Shown: one piece after another, positions 8,336 to 15,967 of the stretch
Layout of the letters: each line of letters starts with the position of its first letter
How positions within the stretch are numbered: the stretch's first letter is position 1
Assembly: GCF_001565895.1 (NCBI RefSeq)
Contig: NZ_LSNE01000005.1
Location: 389,525 to 424,756, forward strand
Source of the DNA: Paraglaciecola hydrolytica
Lineage (GTDB): Bacteria; Pseudomonadota; Gammaproteobacteria; Enterobacterales; Alteromonadaceae
Direction: 5' to 3'
DNA length: 35,232 nt
Notes under the pieces: generated by a model
Told to the model about the DNA's origin: nothing
The model's database searches: none
The model's input: only the letters and a program-made list of their open reading frames with translations
Translations under genes and position numbers: made by a program

Positions 8336-9241
8336 ATGAGTCATGCATATCCTCGGGATTTGATCGGTTACGGTCAATATCCACCTCACCCTCAATGGCC
8401 TAATCAGGCTAAAATCGCTGTGCAGTTTGTGCTTAATTATGAAGAAGGCGGTGAAAACTGCGTACTGCATGGTGATGAACAATCAGAAGTGTTCCTGTCT
8501 GAGATCATTGGTGCACAAGCCTATCCAGACCGTCATATGAGCATGGAGTCCATGTACGAATATGGTAGTCGCGCCGGCTTTTGGCGTTTACATCGTTTGT
8601 TCGAGCTCTACAAACTGCCCATCACTGTATTTGGTGTGACCATGGCGTTGCAACGTAACCCAGAAGCCGTAGCTGCCATGCAAAGTGCCAATTGGGAAAT
8701 TGCCAGTCACGCGATGCGCTGGATCCATTTTCAAGACATGCCTGAAGCGCAAGAACGTAAGATGATCAACGCCTCCATGCAGTTGCATCAAGCTATAACT
8801 GGCAGTAAACCTGTTGGTTGGTATACCGGACGAACCAGCCCCAATACATTGAAGTTGCTGGCCGAAAGAGACGATATTCTGTATTGCGCCGACTCTTACG
8901 CCGACGATTTACCCTATTTCGATACTCAGTATGAAAAGCCCCTATTGATGGTGCCCTATACCTTAGATACCAACGATATGCGTTTTGCTACGCCCCAAGG
9001 TTTTAATAGTGGTGAGCAGTTTTACCAGTATTTAAAAGATGCCTTTGATGTGCTTTATCGAGAAGGTGATGAGGCACCAAAAATGTTATCCATAGGTTTG
9101 CATTGCCGTATTATCGGCCGCCCAGCCCGTATGGCCGCTTTGCAACGTTTTATCGAATATGTGCAAAGCCATGACAAAGTCTGGTGCTGTACCCGCGAGC
9201 AAATAGCCAGTCATTGGCAAGACCATTTTCCACATAAATAA
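8336..9241 (+). CDS. puuE: Allantoinase PuuE (polysaccharide-deacetylase fold)
   Basis: This 301-residue protein is the metal-independent PuuE allantoinase that opens S-allantoin to allantoate, not the amidohydrolase type. Recognised features are the start YPRDLIGYGQYPPHPQWP, the NYEEGGENCVLHGD motif, YEYGSRAGFWRLHRLFE, the ASHAMRWIHFQDM segment and GWYTGRTSPNTLKLL. Length fits the family (about 300-310). An AGGGAAATT ribosome site precedes the ATG. It lies directly downstream of the TetR regulator and completes the guanine-to-allantoate route encoded on the other strand. The gene ends just before a structured repeat. Confidence is high for both family and role. Confidence 0.94.
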   Translation: MSHAYPRDLIGYGQYPPHPQWPNQAKIAVQFVLNYEEGGENCVLHGDEQSEVFLSEIIGAQAYPDRHMSMESMYEYGSRAGFWRLHRLFELYKLPITVFGVTMALQRNPEAVAAMQSANWEIASHAMRWIHFQDMPEAQERKMINASMQLHQAITGSKPVGWYTGRTSPNTLKLLAERDDILYCADSYADDLPYFDTQYEKPLLMVPYTLDTNDMRFATPQGFNSGEQFYQYLKDAFDVLYREGDEAPKMLSIGLHCRIIGRPARMAALQRFIEYVQSHDKVWCCTREQIASHWQDHFPHK

Positions 9242-9244
9242 AGA

Positions 9245-9513
9245 TATATACCCAAACAACCTGACGATGCAGGATTCAGTGGGAATTAAATCCGTTTTAG
9301 ACAAGGCGAATGCTTGAAGGTCTAGTGGGCTAAATCGAAAGCATTTAACGCGGTATAAAACGGATTTAAACCCACCGGCACTGCGCTTCTGAGGGAGCTT
9401 ACTTCGGTGTTGAACTAATTTGAAAGGGTAATGCCATTCCTACATCAGTTCGCCTAGAACTAAGCTCCCTCAGAAACGCTGAAACTCGTATCGTCAGGTT
9501 GCTTGGGTATATA
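9245..9513. repeat. Structured intergenic repeat with 24-bp terminal inverted repeats and nested stem-loops
   Basis: The ends 9245-9268 and 9490-9513 are inverted copies matching at 23 of 24 positions. Inside are two further stems. One pairs 9279-9298 with 9357-9375 (GTGGG..TTAAATCCGTTTT type). The other pairs 9389-9405 with 9457-9473 (CTGAGGGAGCTTA type, 16 of 17). The right end continues into the perfect palindrome TTGGGTATATACCCAA (9503-9518) and a short second CCCAA...TTGGG copy up to about 9529. There is no open reading frame of note inside. The element resembles dispersed palindromic or MITE-like repeats I associate with Alteromonadales and Vibrio genomes. It fills the gap after puuE. 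Confidence 0.8.
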
Positions 9514-9536
9514 CCCAAACCACTTGGGAATAACCT

Positions 9537-9565
9537 AAAGCTCAAGCTAAGTCTTGAGCTTTTTT
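9537..9565 (+). terminator. Rho-independent terminator
   Basis: AAAGCTCAAG (9537-9546) pairs with CTTGAGCTTT (9553-9562) over a 6-nt loop and ends in a T run to 9565. It sits 20 bp before the next start codon, so it most likely ends transcripts from tetR-puuE or the repeat and insulates the following gene. Confidence 0.75.
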
Positions 9566-9585
9566 AATTAAGAGACTTTAACACC

Positions 9586-10500
9586 ATGAATAGAAGAGAT
9601 TTCCTACAAAATACCGGTATTGTCGCGGCTGCATCGGTTTTATTAAGTAAGTCAGCGGTTTCAATGGCGAGTACTAAAAATTATAAAATGGGTTTACAAC
9701 TTTTCACGGTTCGTGACGAGATGGCTAAAGATCCCATTGCAACCCTAAAAAAAGTAAAGGCCATGGGCTATCAAGATTTTGAACTGTACGGTTTTGATAA
9801 CGAACAAGACAGTTATTATGGCTTTAAATCTAGCCAATTCAAAACGATCCTTGATGACCTAGAATTGAGTGCATCAAGTTGTCACTATGGTTTTTCACCC
9901 TATTTAGAGCGCTCAGAAAGCGCCTTAGTACGTTTTGTCGATCAATGTATAAGAGGCGCTCAGGCCTTAAATTCACCTTATATAACTTGGCCGTGGATTG
10001 CGCCAGAACAACGAACCTTAGATAATTTTAAACGTATGGCGGGCATGCTTAATAAGATTGGCGAGCAAGTTGCTAAAGCGGGGCTTGGTTTCGCCTATCA
10101 TAATCATGGCTTTGAATTTGAAGAGCACGCTAAGGTTGGCGGCAAAAGTGGTCAAAAAGGTTTCGATATTTTAATAAGTGAAACCGATCCAGCCTTGGTT
10201 AAGTTACAAATGGATATGTATTGGGTAATGCATTCGGCCAATACCACACCCAAAAAACTGGTTGAACAACATCCAGGCAGATTTGTAATGTGGCATATTA
10301 AAGATATGGATAGTCTAAGCAGAGATTATACCGAGCTCGGTAATGGTTCGATTAATTACCTTAATATACTGCCTGATCCTGCTAAGTCTGGTCTTGAATA
10401 CTATTACATCGAACAGGGTGGAAATTTTGCACATAGTTCGCTAGAAAGTGTGGCAAGCAGTGCGGCGTATTTTCAAACACAGCTTAAAACACTCATTTGA
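9586..10500 (+). CDS. Tat-exported sugar phosphate isomerase/epimerase-like TIM-barrel protein
   Basis: This 304-residue protein begins MNRRDFLQNTGIVAAASVLL, a twin-arginine signal (RRDFLQ) followed by a hydrophobic stretch and a likely cleavage near SMAS. The mature part is a xylose-isomerase-like (AP endonuclease 2 family) barrel. It shows YKMGLQLFTVRDEM, ALNSPYITWPW, GLGFAYHNHGFEFE, KLQMDMYWVMHSA and GRFVMWHIKDMD. His, Glu and Asp residues in these strands fit a divalent-metal site. Related exported proteins are common in Bacteroidetes and marine bacteria, usually with unknown sugar substrates. It is 57 bp upstream of a BNR-repeat exported protein on the same strand. The exact reaction is unknown. 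Confidence 0.8.
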   Translation: MNRRDFLQNTGIVAAASVLLSKSAVSMASTKNYKMGLQLFTVRDEMAKDPIATLKKVKAMGYQDFELYGFDNEQDSYYGFKSSQFKTILDDLELSASSCHYGFSPYLERSESALVRFVDQCIRGAQALNSPYITWPWIAPEQRTLDNFKRMAGMLNKIGEQVAKAGLGFAYHNHGFEFEEHAKVGGKSGQKGFDILISETDPALVKLQMDMYWVMHSANTTPKKLVEQHPGRFVMWHIKDMDSLSRDYTELGNGSINYLNILPDPAKSGLEYYYIEQGGNFAHSSLESVASSAAYFQTQLKTLI

Positions 10501-10557
10501 GTACTTATTGAAAATGCTAGCCGTACAAGTCTTAAACTCAATAATAAGCCCCCAATA

Positions 10558-11565
10558 ATGATCAAAATAATGTTATTTACCATAAGTTTAACTGCTTGTT
10601 TAAGCTGCGTGGCAGGCACAGTTAAAGTACTTGATCCTAATATCAGTTTTCAGACCGTACATCGATTAGGCACAGATATTTGGGCAAGTGGCACTCATGG
10701 TGCTATTTACCACAGTAAAGATAATGGCCTGAATTGGCAAAAAGTGAAGGGGCCTGTAAACACAGAGCAACTGCAATTTCGTGATATTCATGCTTTTGCT
10801 GATGGAACAGTGACTATCATGAGCGCCGGTGAAGGTGGCGACTCGCGCATATATCGCAGAGATAACACTACGCAAAACTGGAGTTTGCAGGTCCAAGGAG
10901 AGCAGCCTGAGACTTTTTTCGATTGCCTGCATTTTAGTGATAAGCAACATGGCTGGTTATATGGAGACTCTGATAAACAAGGGCTGTTTGTATTACAAAC
11001 TCAAGATGGCGGCGTACATTGGCAACGCCAGACTTTACCTTTATCAGCACAAACGGGTGAGGGGGGTTTTGCCTCTAGTGGTACGTGTTTAAATCAAGGT
11101 CAAAATGCTCAAATCTATATCGGCACCGGCAATACCAACGGGCCGCGAGTACTTAATTATAAAGATGGTGAATGGCATAGCATCGAAACGCCTATTAGCG
11201 GCGGAGAAGCAGCAGGAATCTTTTCTGTACAACAAGCAGACGAAAATCTGTATATCTTTGGTGGCAGTTTAAAAACTGAAAACAATGCAGCGCAAGCTTT
11301 TCAATACAATTTAGCTACAAGAGAGTGGTTGGCTATGCCCGTAGTGCCATTAAAAGGTGCTATTTATGGCTCAGCACTGTTGCACGTTAGAGGTGAGTTA
11401 AAGATCCTAATAGCAAATCCACAAGGTGTCGCAGTATTGAACCAAGGCCAAGCTAGTTGGCAAATATTGAGTGATAACAATATCTGGAGTCTGGCCTGTG
11501 ATCCTGAGTTTGCTTGTATTGGGGTAGGTAAAGAGGGGGTGGTGGAGCTGTTTAGTTTTCGCTAA
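10558..11565 (+). CDS. Exported BNR/Asp-box repeat (beta-propeller) protein, function unknown
   Basis: This 335-residue protein starts with a hydrophobic signal, MLFTISLTACLSCVAG. LTAC could be a lipobox, or cleavage could follow VAG. The mature part shows beta-propeller repeats of the Asp-box kind: IYHSKDNGLNWQKV and LQTQDGGVHWQRQ, plus IWASGTHGAIYHS and similar blades. This places it near Ycf48/sialidase-like BNR proteins, but no catalytic residues of a glycosidase are evident, so I infer a binding or assembly role. It follows the Tat-exported isomerase-like gene by 57 bp and may share its transcript. No clear ribosome site was seen before the ATG. Confidence 0.68.
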   Translation: MIKIMLFTISLTACLSCVAGTVKVLDPNISFQTVHRLGTDIWASGTHGAIYHSKDNGLNWQKVKGPVNTEQLQFRDIHAFADGTVTIMSAGEGGDSRIYRRDNTTQNWSLQVQGEQPETFFDCLHFSDKQHGWLYGDSDKQGLFVLQTQDGGVHWQRQTLPLSAQTGEGGFASSGTCLNQGQNAQIYIGTGNTNGPRVLNYKDGEWHSIETPISGGEAAGIFSVQQADENLYIFGGSLKTENNAAQAFQYNLATREWLAMPVVPLKGAIYGSALLHVRGELKILIANPQGVAVLNQGQASWQILSDNNIWSLACDPEFACIGVGKEGVVELFSFR

Positions 11566-11676
11566 TCGTCATAATTATCTGTAAAAAAGTCGTTAGTTGG
11601 GGGCGTGAATGTTGTTCATTTGGTTTTTTACTGTTTAAGCGTTAAAGTAAATTACTACTATGACAAAGGGTAGTTG

Positions 11677-13581
11677 ATGGCCTTAAACAACAAAACTCAA
11701 ATTGCTGCATGGCAAGACGTTACAGAAAAAGATGTTTTTAGCCAACTGCGTCGTCATCGGCTGATGCAGATTTGTGGGGTAATTGCACTCGGGTTGTTGG
11801 TTACGTTGTTGGTGGCAAGAGGTATTACTTTTACTATTTTTAGTGTGGGTCTTGGCTTCTTAATACTGGCGTTGGGTTTAGCGTTTAAGCACAAAATATC
11901 ATCATCAGCCTATATTTTATTAGGCTCTATGACATCCATGTTATTTGCACTTGCGTTGACTGGTGCAGGCCTATTTGATTTAGCCATTCTTGGATATCCT
12001 GCACTCATCATTTTTGCTGCTATTCTAGGTGGTGTTGGTTTATTTTTGTCTGTTCTACTGTTGGTAATTACTCAGTGTTTTTTTGTCGCTTGGCTGACAC
12101 TGCAAGGTTTTGTCACTCCCCACCTTCCAACTATAAGCTGGTCACATCTGGTATTTATACTGGTTATTTTAATAGTAACAGGGTTTAGTGTTTATATATT
12201 GGTCCATGATATTAAGCGTCTGATGCTGTCATTGCAGCGTGAAAATGCCAAAGTACAACACAGCCGCTCAGAAATTCAACATCTAGCACATCACGACATT
12301 CTCACCAATTTACCTAACCGTTTTTATGGCGAAGAGTTGTTTACTCAATCTTTAGCCGTTTGTTTGGAAAAACAACAGAATCTGGCACTTTTATTTATAG
12401 ATTTAGATAACTTTAAACCCGTCAACGATGTACTAGGGCATGCCGCTGGAGACCAATTATTAGAGAAGCTCGCCTTACGATTAAGTGCTGTATTAGCGCC
12501 CGACCACTATCTTATTCGTTTTGGCGGTGATGAGTTTCTATTGCTTGCGCCGTTTACAAATAACCGCTCTCAATTAGACCTCTTAGCTAAAACCTTGATA
12601 CAGCAGTGTTCGTTTGAATTCGAAATACTGCAAAATCGCGTTGTCATTTCTGCCTCGTTAGGTATAGCTTGCGCGCCTAAAGATGGTACAAACTTCAAAA
12701 ATCTTTGTCGCAAAGCTGACATCGCGATGTATAAAGCTAAACAAGATGGACGTAATACCTACCATTATTACGATGAGAGTTTAGATAAAGTCAGTGATGA
12801 TAAATTTAAATTATTGCAATTATTACGTCCGGCGATTAAAGAAAAGCAATTCAAACTTTACTATCAGCCCATGGTAAGCCTGAATACAGGTGAAATTACC
12901 ATCATTGAAGCACTGTTACGATGGCCACAACCTAATGGCAACATGATCGGTCCAGATCTGTTTATTCCACTGGCTGAAAGTAGCGGCCTGATCAATGACT
13001 TAGGTAAGTGGGTGCTTCAACAGGCCTGTATTTATTGCGCTGAGCAACGGCGCTCAGGTACTAGCAATTTGCGTATTGCTGTCAATTTATCAGTAATACA
13101 ATTCAAAGATGGCAACCTATACAACACCGTTGAAGCGGCGTTGCATACTGCAGGTTTACCTCCGGCAGCACTTGAGTTAGAGCTAACTGAGTCATTTCTT
13201 ATGGATGAAAGAGAGCAAATACAAAAACAACTCAAAGCACTGAGCGAACTGGGGATCACCATAGCTATTGATGATTTTGGAACGGGTTATTCAAACCTTG
13301 GATACCTGCGTAATTTTAATGCGACCACCCTTAAAATAGATCGTTCTTTTATTACCTCGTTATGCAGCGATGAACATGACGAACAGCTCGTAAAAGCCAT
13401 CATTAATATGGCTGCGAGTCTAGGTTTGAAAACGGTAGCTGAAGGCATAGAAGACGAGGCAACCCTTAACAAGCTGATTGCACTTGGTTGCGATATTGGT
13501 CAGGGATATTATTGGTCAAAACCCATCCCTGGGGATGGTTTATCTGAGCTATTGCGTATGCATCAACCACAAAAGAGCTAA
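11677..13581 (+). CDS. Membrane GGDEF-EAL cyclic-di-GMP protein
   Basis: This protein of about 634 residues has an N-terminal hydrophobic region (residues ~30-180, about six helices), then a short coiled linker. The GGDEF domain reads NLPNRF, FIDLDNFKPVNDVLGHAAGD and IRFGGDEFLLL, with an intact GGDEF signature, so synthase activity is possible. The usual RxxD inhibitory site upstream is absent (APDH instead). The EAL domain keeps IEALLRW, VNLSVIQF, ELTESFLM, IAIDDFGTGYSNLGYL, KIDRSF and TVAEGIED, the residues needed for phosphodiesterase activity. A TTG 3 nt upstream is in frame, but the ATG at 11677 has AGGG at good spacing. Net activity cannot be read from sequence. The stop overlaps the convergent ychJ-like stop. 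Confidence 0.9.
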   Translation: MALNNKTQIAAWQDVTEKDVFSQLRRHRLMQICGVIALGLLVTLLVARGITFTIFSVGLGFLILALGLAFKHKISSSAYILLGSMTSMLFALALTGAGLFDLAILGYPALIIFAAILGGVGLFLSVLLLVITQCFFVAWLTLQGFVTPHLPTISWSHLVFILVILIVTGFSVYILVHDIKRLMLSLQRENAKVQHSRSEIQHLAHHDILTNLPNRFYGEELFTQSLAVCLEKQQNLALLFIDLDNFKPVNDVLGHAAGDQLLEKLALRLSAVLAPDHYLIRFGGDEFLLLAPFTNNRSQLDLLAKTLIQQCSFEFEILQNRVVISASLGIACAPKDGTNFKNLCRKADIAMYKAKQDGRNTYHYYDESLDKVSDDKFKLLQLLRPAIKEKQFKLYYQPMVSLNTGEITIIEALLRWPQPNGNMIGPDLFIPLAESSGLINDLGKWVLQQACIYCAEQRRSGTSNLRIAVNLSVIQFKDGNLYNTVEAALHTAGLPPAALELELTESFLMDEREQIQKQLKALSELGITIAIDDFGTGYSNLGYLRNFNATTLKIDRSFITSLCSDEHDEQLVKAIINMAASLGLKTVAEGIEDEATLNKLIALGCDIGQGYYWSKPIPGDGLSELLRMHQPQKS

Positions 13582-14054
13582 GCGCAGCATTTTTTATATT
13601 TTTTACCACTACCGCATAAACACAGATCATTGCGTTGTTGCATGTAAGGGCCAGAATCTTTATGTATTAGGCCTGTGGTGTAATACCACCGGCCATTTTC
13701 GCTGATAAAATCGGACGTTTCGTGCATCACAAAAAATTGTTGTTCTGCTTGATAATAGGCGCTGAATTCAACCTTAGCATTTAAACCTGCATGTGATGCA
13801 CCATGCACTACCAGCCTAAGCCATTTTGTGCCAACAGCACTTTGCTCTAGATCTGCATGCGATAAGGTTTGGCGTTGCTCAGGGCCGTAAGTCGCTAAGA
13901 TATAGGCATAATCTTCAACGACATAAGCACTAAAACGTGAGCGCATTAAGGCTTCGGCATTGGCTGCTGTTTGTTTGCCAACCAATAGTAACTGACAACA
14001 TTGCTCAAAGGTTAAAGGTTTGCCACAAGGACAGGGTAGAACATTAGGCTGCAT
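13578..14054 (-). CDS. ychJ: YchJ-family SEC-C metal-binding protein
   Basis: This 158-residue protein matches the YchJ (UPF0225) family. An N-terminal CPCGKPLTFEQCC and a C-terminal CLCGSGKKYKKCC each form a SEC-C-type zinc motif. Between them lies an NTF2-like core starting AEALMRSRFSAYVVEDYAYI, with LRLVVHGASHAGLNAKVEFSAYY. The function is unknown; SEC-C motifs bind zinc and occur in SecA. I chose the ATG at 14054 over a TTG four codons upstream. Its TAG overlaps the TAA of the convergent GGDEF-EAL gene by sharing CTAA. Confidence 0.9.
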   Translation of the reverse strand: MQPNVLPCPCGKPLTFEQCCQLLLVGKQTAANAEALMRSRFSAYVVEDYAYILATYGPEQRQTLSHADLEQSAVGTKWLRLVVHGASHAGLNAKVEFSAYYQAEQQFFVMHETSDFISENGRWYYTTGLIHKDSGPYMQQRNDLCLCGSGKKYKKCCA

Positions 14055-14174
14055 GGTGGACTTCAATTATTTTCTACTTAACGAGTCACATTCTAAACAA
14101 GCCTGACATTTTACAACAGCATCTTAAGTTTTATTCTAACTAGGCCTTATTCGTAACCCATGGCTTGCCGTATT

Positions 14175-14585
14175 TTACCAAGGCCCTTTAAGTACCTGAC
14201 CTGCTTTAACATTGGGTAAGAGGTTAATCAAGGTAACATTATAAACTGCACACAAGTGCTGAATACGTCTGTGGCTTATTTCATCAATGCTTAACTGCTC
14301 AACAAATAATAATGAACATTGGCCACTGGTAATGATTTTTTCTAACCAGTCTTTTAGTACTGTCGTTTGTGGTTTTGGCAAGGTGATAACAAAATCCGCT
14401 TTTTCGCTAAAACTAATGGTATTAGCCAGTACATAAGTCCATTTCTGTTTTGTATTGCTTTGTGAGTTTTGCTCAAAGCGAGGCGCAACTAATTGTTGTA
14501 CTACTTGTTGTTTTAGCTGTTGCGCAACTTTTTGCATAGGCGCAGAACGTAGAGCTTGAACGGGAAGTGCATGTAAGTTTGCCAT
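14175..14585 (-). CDS. sulA: Probable SulA-like SOS cell-division inhibitor
   Basis: This 136-residue protein has a pattern I associate with the SulA family: KWTYVLAN, then DFVITLPKPQTTVLKDWLEKI, SGQCSLLFVEQLS and RRIQHLCAVYNVTLINLLPN. These look like the alternating strands and helices of the RecA-like SulA fold. Similarity is weak, as is normal for this fast-evolving family. The strongest support is a LexA box 50 bp upstream. SulA blocks FtsZ polymerisation during DNA damage. An AAGG ribosome site lies 7 nt before the ATG. The gene stands alone, not beside lexA as in some relatives. An alternative is an unrelated small SOS protein. Confidence 0.6.
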   Translation of the reverse strand: MANLHALPVQALRSAPMQKVAQQLKQQVVQQLVAPRFEQNSQSNTKQKWTYVLANTISFSEKADFVITLPKPQTTVLKDWLEKIITSGQCSLLFVEQLSIDEISHRRIQHLCAVYNVTLINLLPNVKAGQVLKGPW

Positions 14586-14635
14586 AACAGTACCTTTTCA
14601 TGATGATATATACAGTGGTTGGGCATACAGTAGTA

Positions 14636-14651
14636 CTGTATATATAAACAT
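14636..14651. promoter_or_regulatory. LexA (SOS) box upstream of the SulA-like gene
   Basis: CTGTATATATAAACAT on the plus strand agrees with the gammaproteobacterial LexA consensus CTGTATATATATACAG at 14 of 16 positions. It lies 50 bp upstream of the start at 14585. A second CTGTATATAT half-site reads on the minus strand near 14603-14618, with a poor right half. Both support damage-inducible expression. Confidence 0.72.
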
Positions 14652-14860
14652 GCAAGCGTTTTTTTGTTTGTTTATTTATTAAGCTAAAGAAAGTGTGTTA
14701 ATACATTTTTCAAAGTTAGTACAACAAAGTTAAATGGGATGGTGGCAGGGCATGAAAAAATGTTTATTATGCCGAATTGAAGTAACAGGCTGCATTACAT
14801 CGTATTGCCAGCACACAAGGTTCTTTGTGACCAACGTTATTAGAAGGGAGTTGCCTGTTC

Positions 14861-15967
14861 ATGAGCGATAAGTCGGTTTTGCTTGCGTTTAACAACGTAT
14901 CCAAACGCTTTGATTCGTCAGACATTCTGGTGGATTTTAATTTAGACATTTACGACGGCGAGTTTTTCACCATTCTTGGCCCATCGGGCTGTGGTAAAAC
15001 CACGGTACTACGTCTTATCGCTGGTTTTGAGCGTACTAACGACGGGGTCATTACTATTGATGGTAAGGCCGTTAACGATATTCCGGCCGAGCAGCGTCCG
15101 GTTAATACCGTCTTTCAGAGTTATGCACTGTTTCCCCATATGAATGTGGAACAGAACATTGCCTTTGGTCTTAAGATGACAGGTGTGCCTAAAGCTGAAA
15201 TTCAGCAACGGGTCACAGAAGCCCTTGAGCTGGTTAAACTCAGTGGTTTTGAAAAACGTTCTCCTAGCCAATTATCTGGTGGTCAAAAACAACGTGTTGC
15301 CATTGCCCGTGCGGTCGTGATGCGCCCTCGTTTGTTATTATTGGATGAGTCTTTATCGGCGCTCGATCACAAACTACGCCAGCAGATGCAGATGGAACTA
15401 AAACAAATGCAGCGGCGTTTGGGTATTACCTTTGTTTATGTTACCCATGATCAAGAAGAAGCTTTGTCCATGTCGGATCGCATCTTGGTGATGAACAATG
15501 GCCAAGCTCAGCAAATAGGTACACCCCGAGAGATCTACGAACAACCTTCTAACTTGTTTATCGCGCGTTTTATCGGTGAAATTAACGTATTTGACGGCAC
15601 AGTTATCGAGAAAGTGAATGAGTTTTCTTATTTGGTTGATATTGGCGGAGTCAGTAAAAAAGTACGTTGTGATCAACGTTTACAAGAAAATGATCCTGTG
15701 CATGTGATGGTGCGGCCAGAAGACTTACGTATCGAATATCTCGAAGACAAACCCCAAGGCCGCAGTGGTTTTATGGGCATAGTCGTCGAGCGCAGTTATA
15801 CCGGTCAGACTCTTGATTCGCTGATAGATTTAGGCGAGGGCAGGATGATCCAATCCAGTGAGTTTTTTAACGAAGATGATCCTGATTTTGACTACAGCAT
15901 CCGCCAAAAAGTATGGGTAGACTGGGTTGAAGGTTGGGAACACGTGATTAAAAAGAGCGCCATCTGA
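14861..15967 (+). CDS. potA: Polyamine ABC transporter ATPase PotA
   Basis: This 368-residue ATPase powers spermidine/putrescine import. It has Walker A GPSGCGKTT, Q-loop VFQSYALFPHM, the signature LSGGQKQR, Walker B LLLLDESLSALD and the switch VTHDQEEALSMSD. These are followed by a TOBE-like C-terminal domain from about residue 240 (HVMVRPEDLRI). Length equals typical PotA/PotG proteins. It opens a four-gene operon: its TGA shares one base with the potB ATG. An AGGGAG site lies about 10 nt before the ATG. Substrate preference between spermidine and putrescine is not resolved. Confidence 0.92.
   Translation: MSDKSVLLAFNNVSKRFDSSDILVDFNLDIYDGEFFTILGPSGCGKTTVLRLIAGFERTNDGVITIDGKAVNDIPAEQRPVNTVFQSYALFPHMNVEQNIAFGLKMTGVPKAEIQQRVTEALELVKLSGFEKRSPSQLSGGQKQRVAIARAVVMRPRLLLLDESLSALDHKLRQQMQMELKQMQRRLGITFVYVTHDQEEALSMSDRILVMNNGQAQQIGTPREIYEQPSNLFIARFIGEINVFDGTVIEKVNEFSYLVDIGGVSKKVRCDQRLQENDPVHVMVRPEDLRIEYLEDKPQGRSGFMGIVVERSYTGQTLDSLIDLGEGRMIQSSEFFNEDDPDFDYSIRQKVWVDWVEGWEHVIKKSAI

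Noticed and set aside
9245-9513. Insertion sequence
   Set aside because: There are terminal inverted repeats but no transposase frame and no evident target duplication, so I call only a structured or MITE-like repeat.
14473-14655. Open frame overlapping the SulA-like start and LexA box
   Set aside because: It covers the regulatory site and has Ser/Thr/Cys-rich low-complexity content. It is a shadow of the SulA-like gene.
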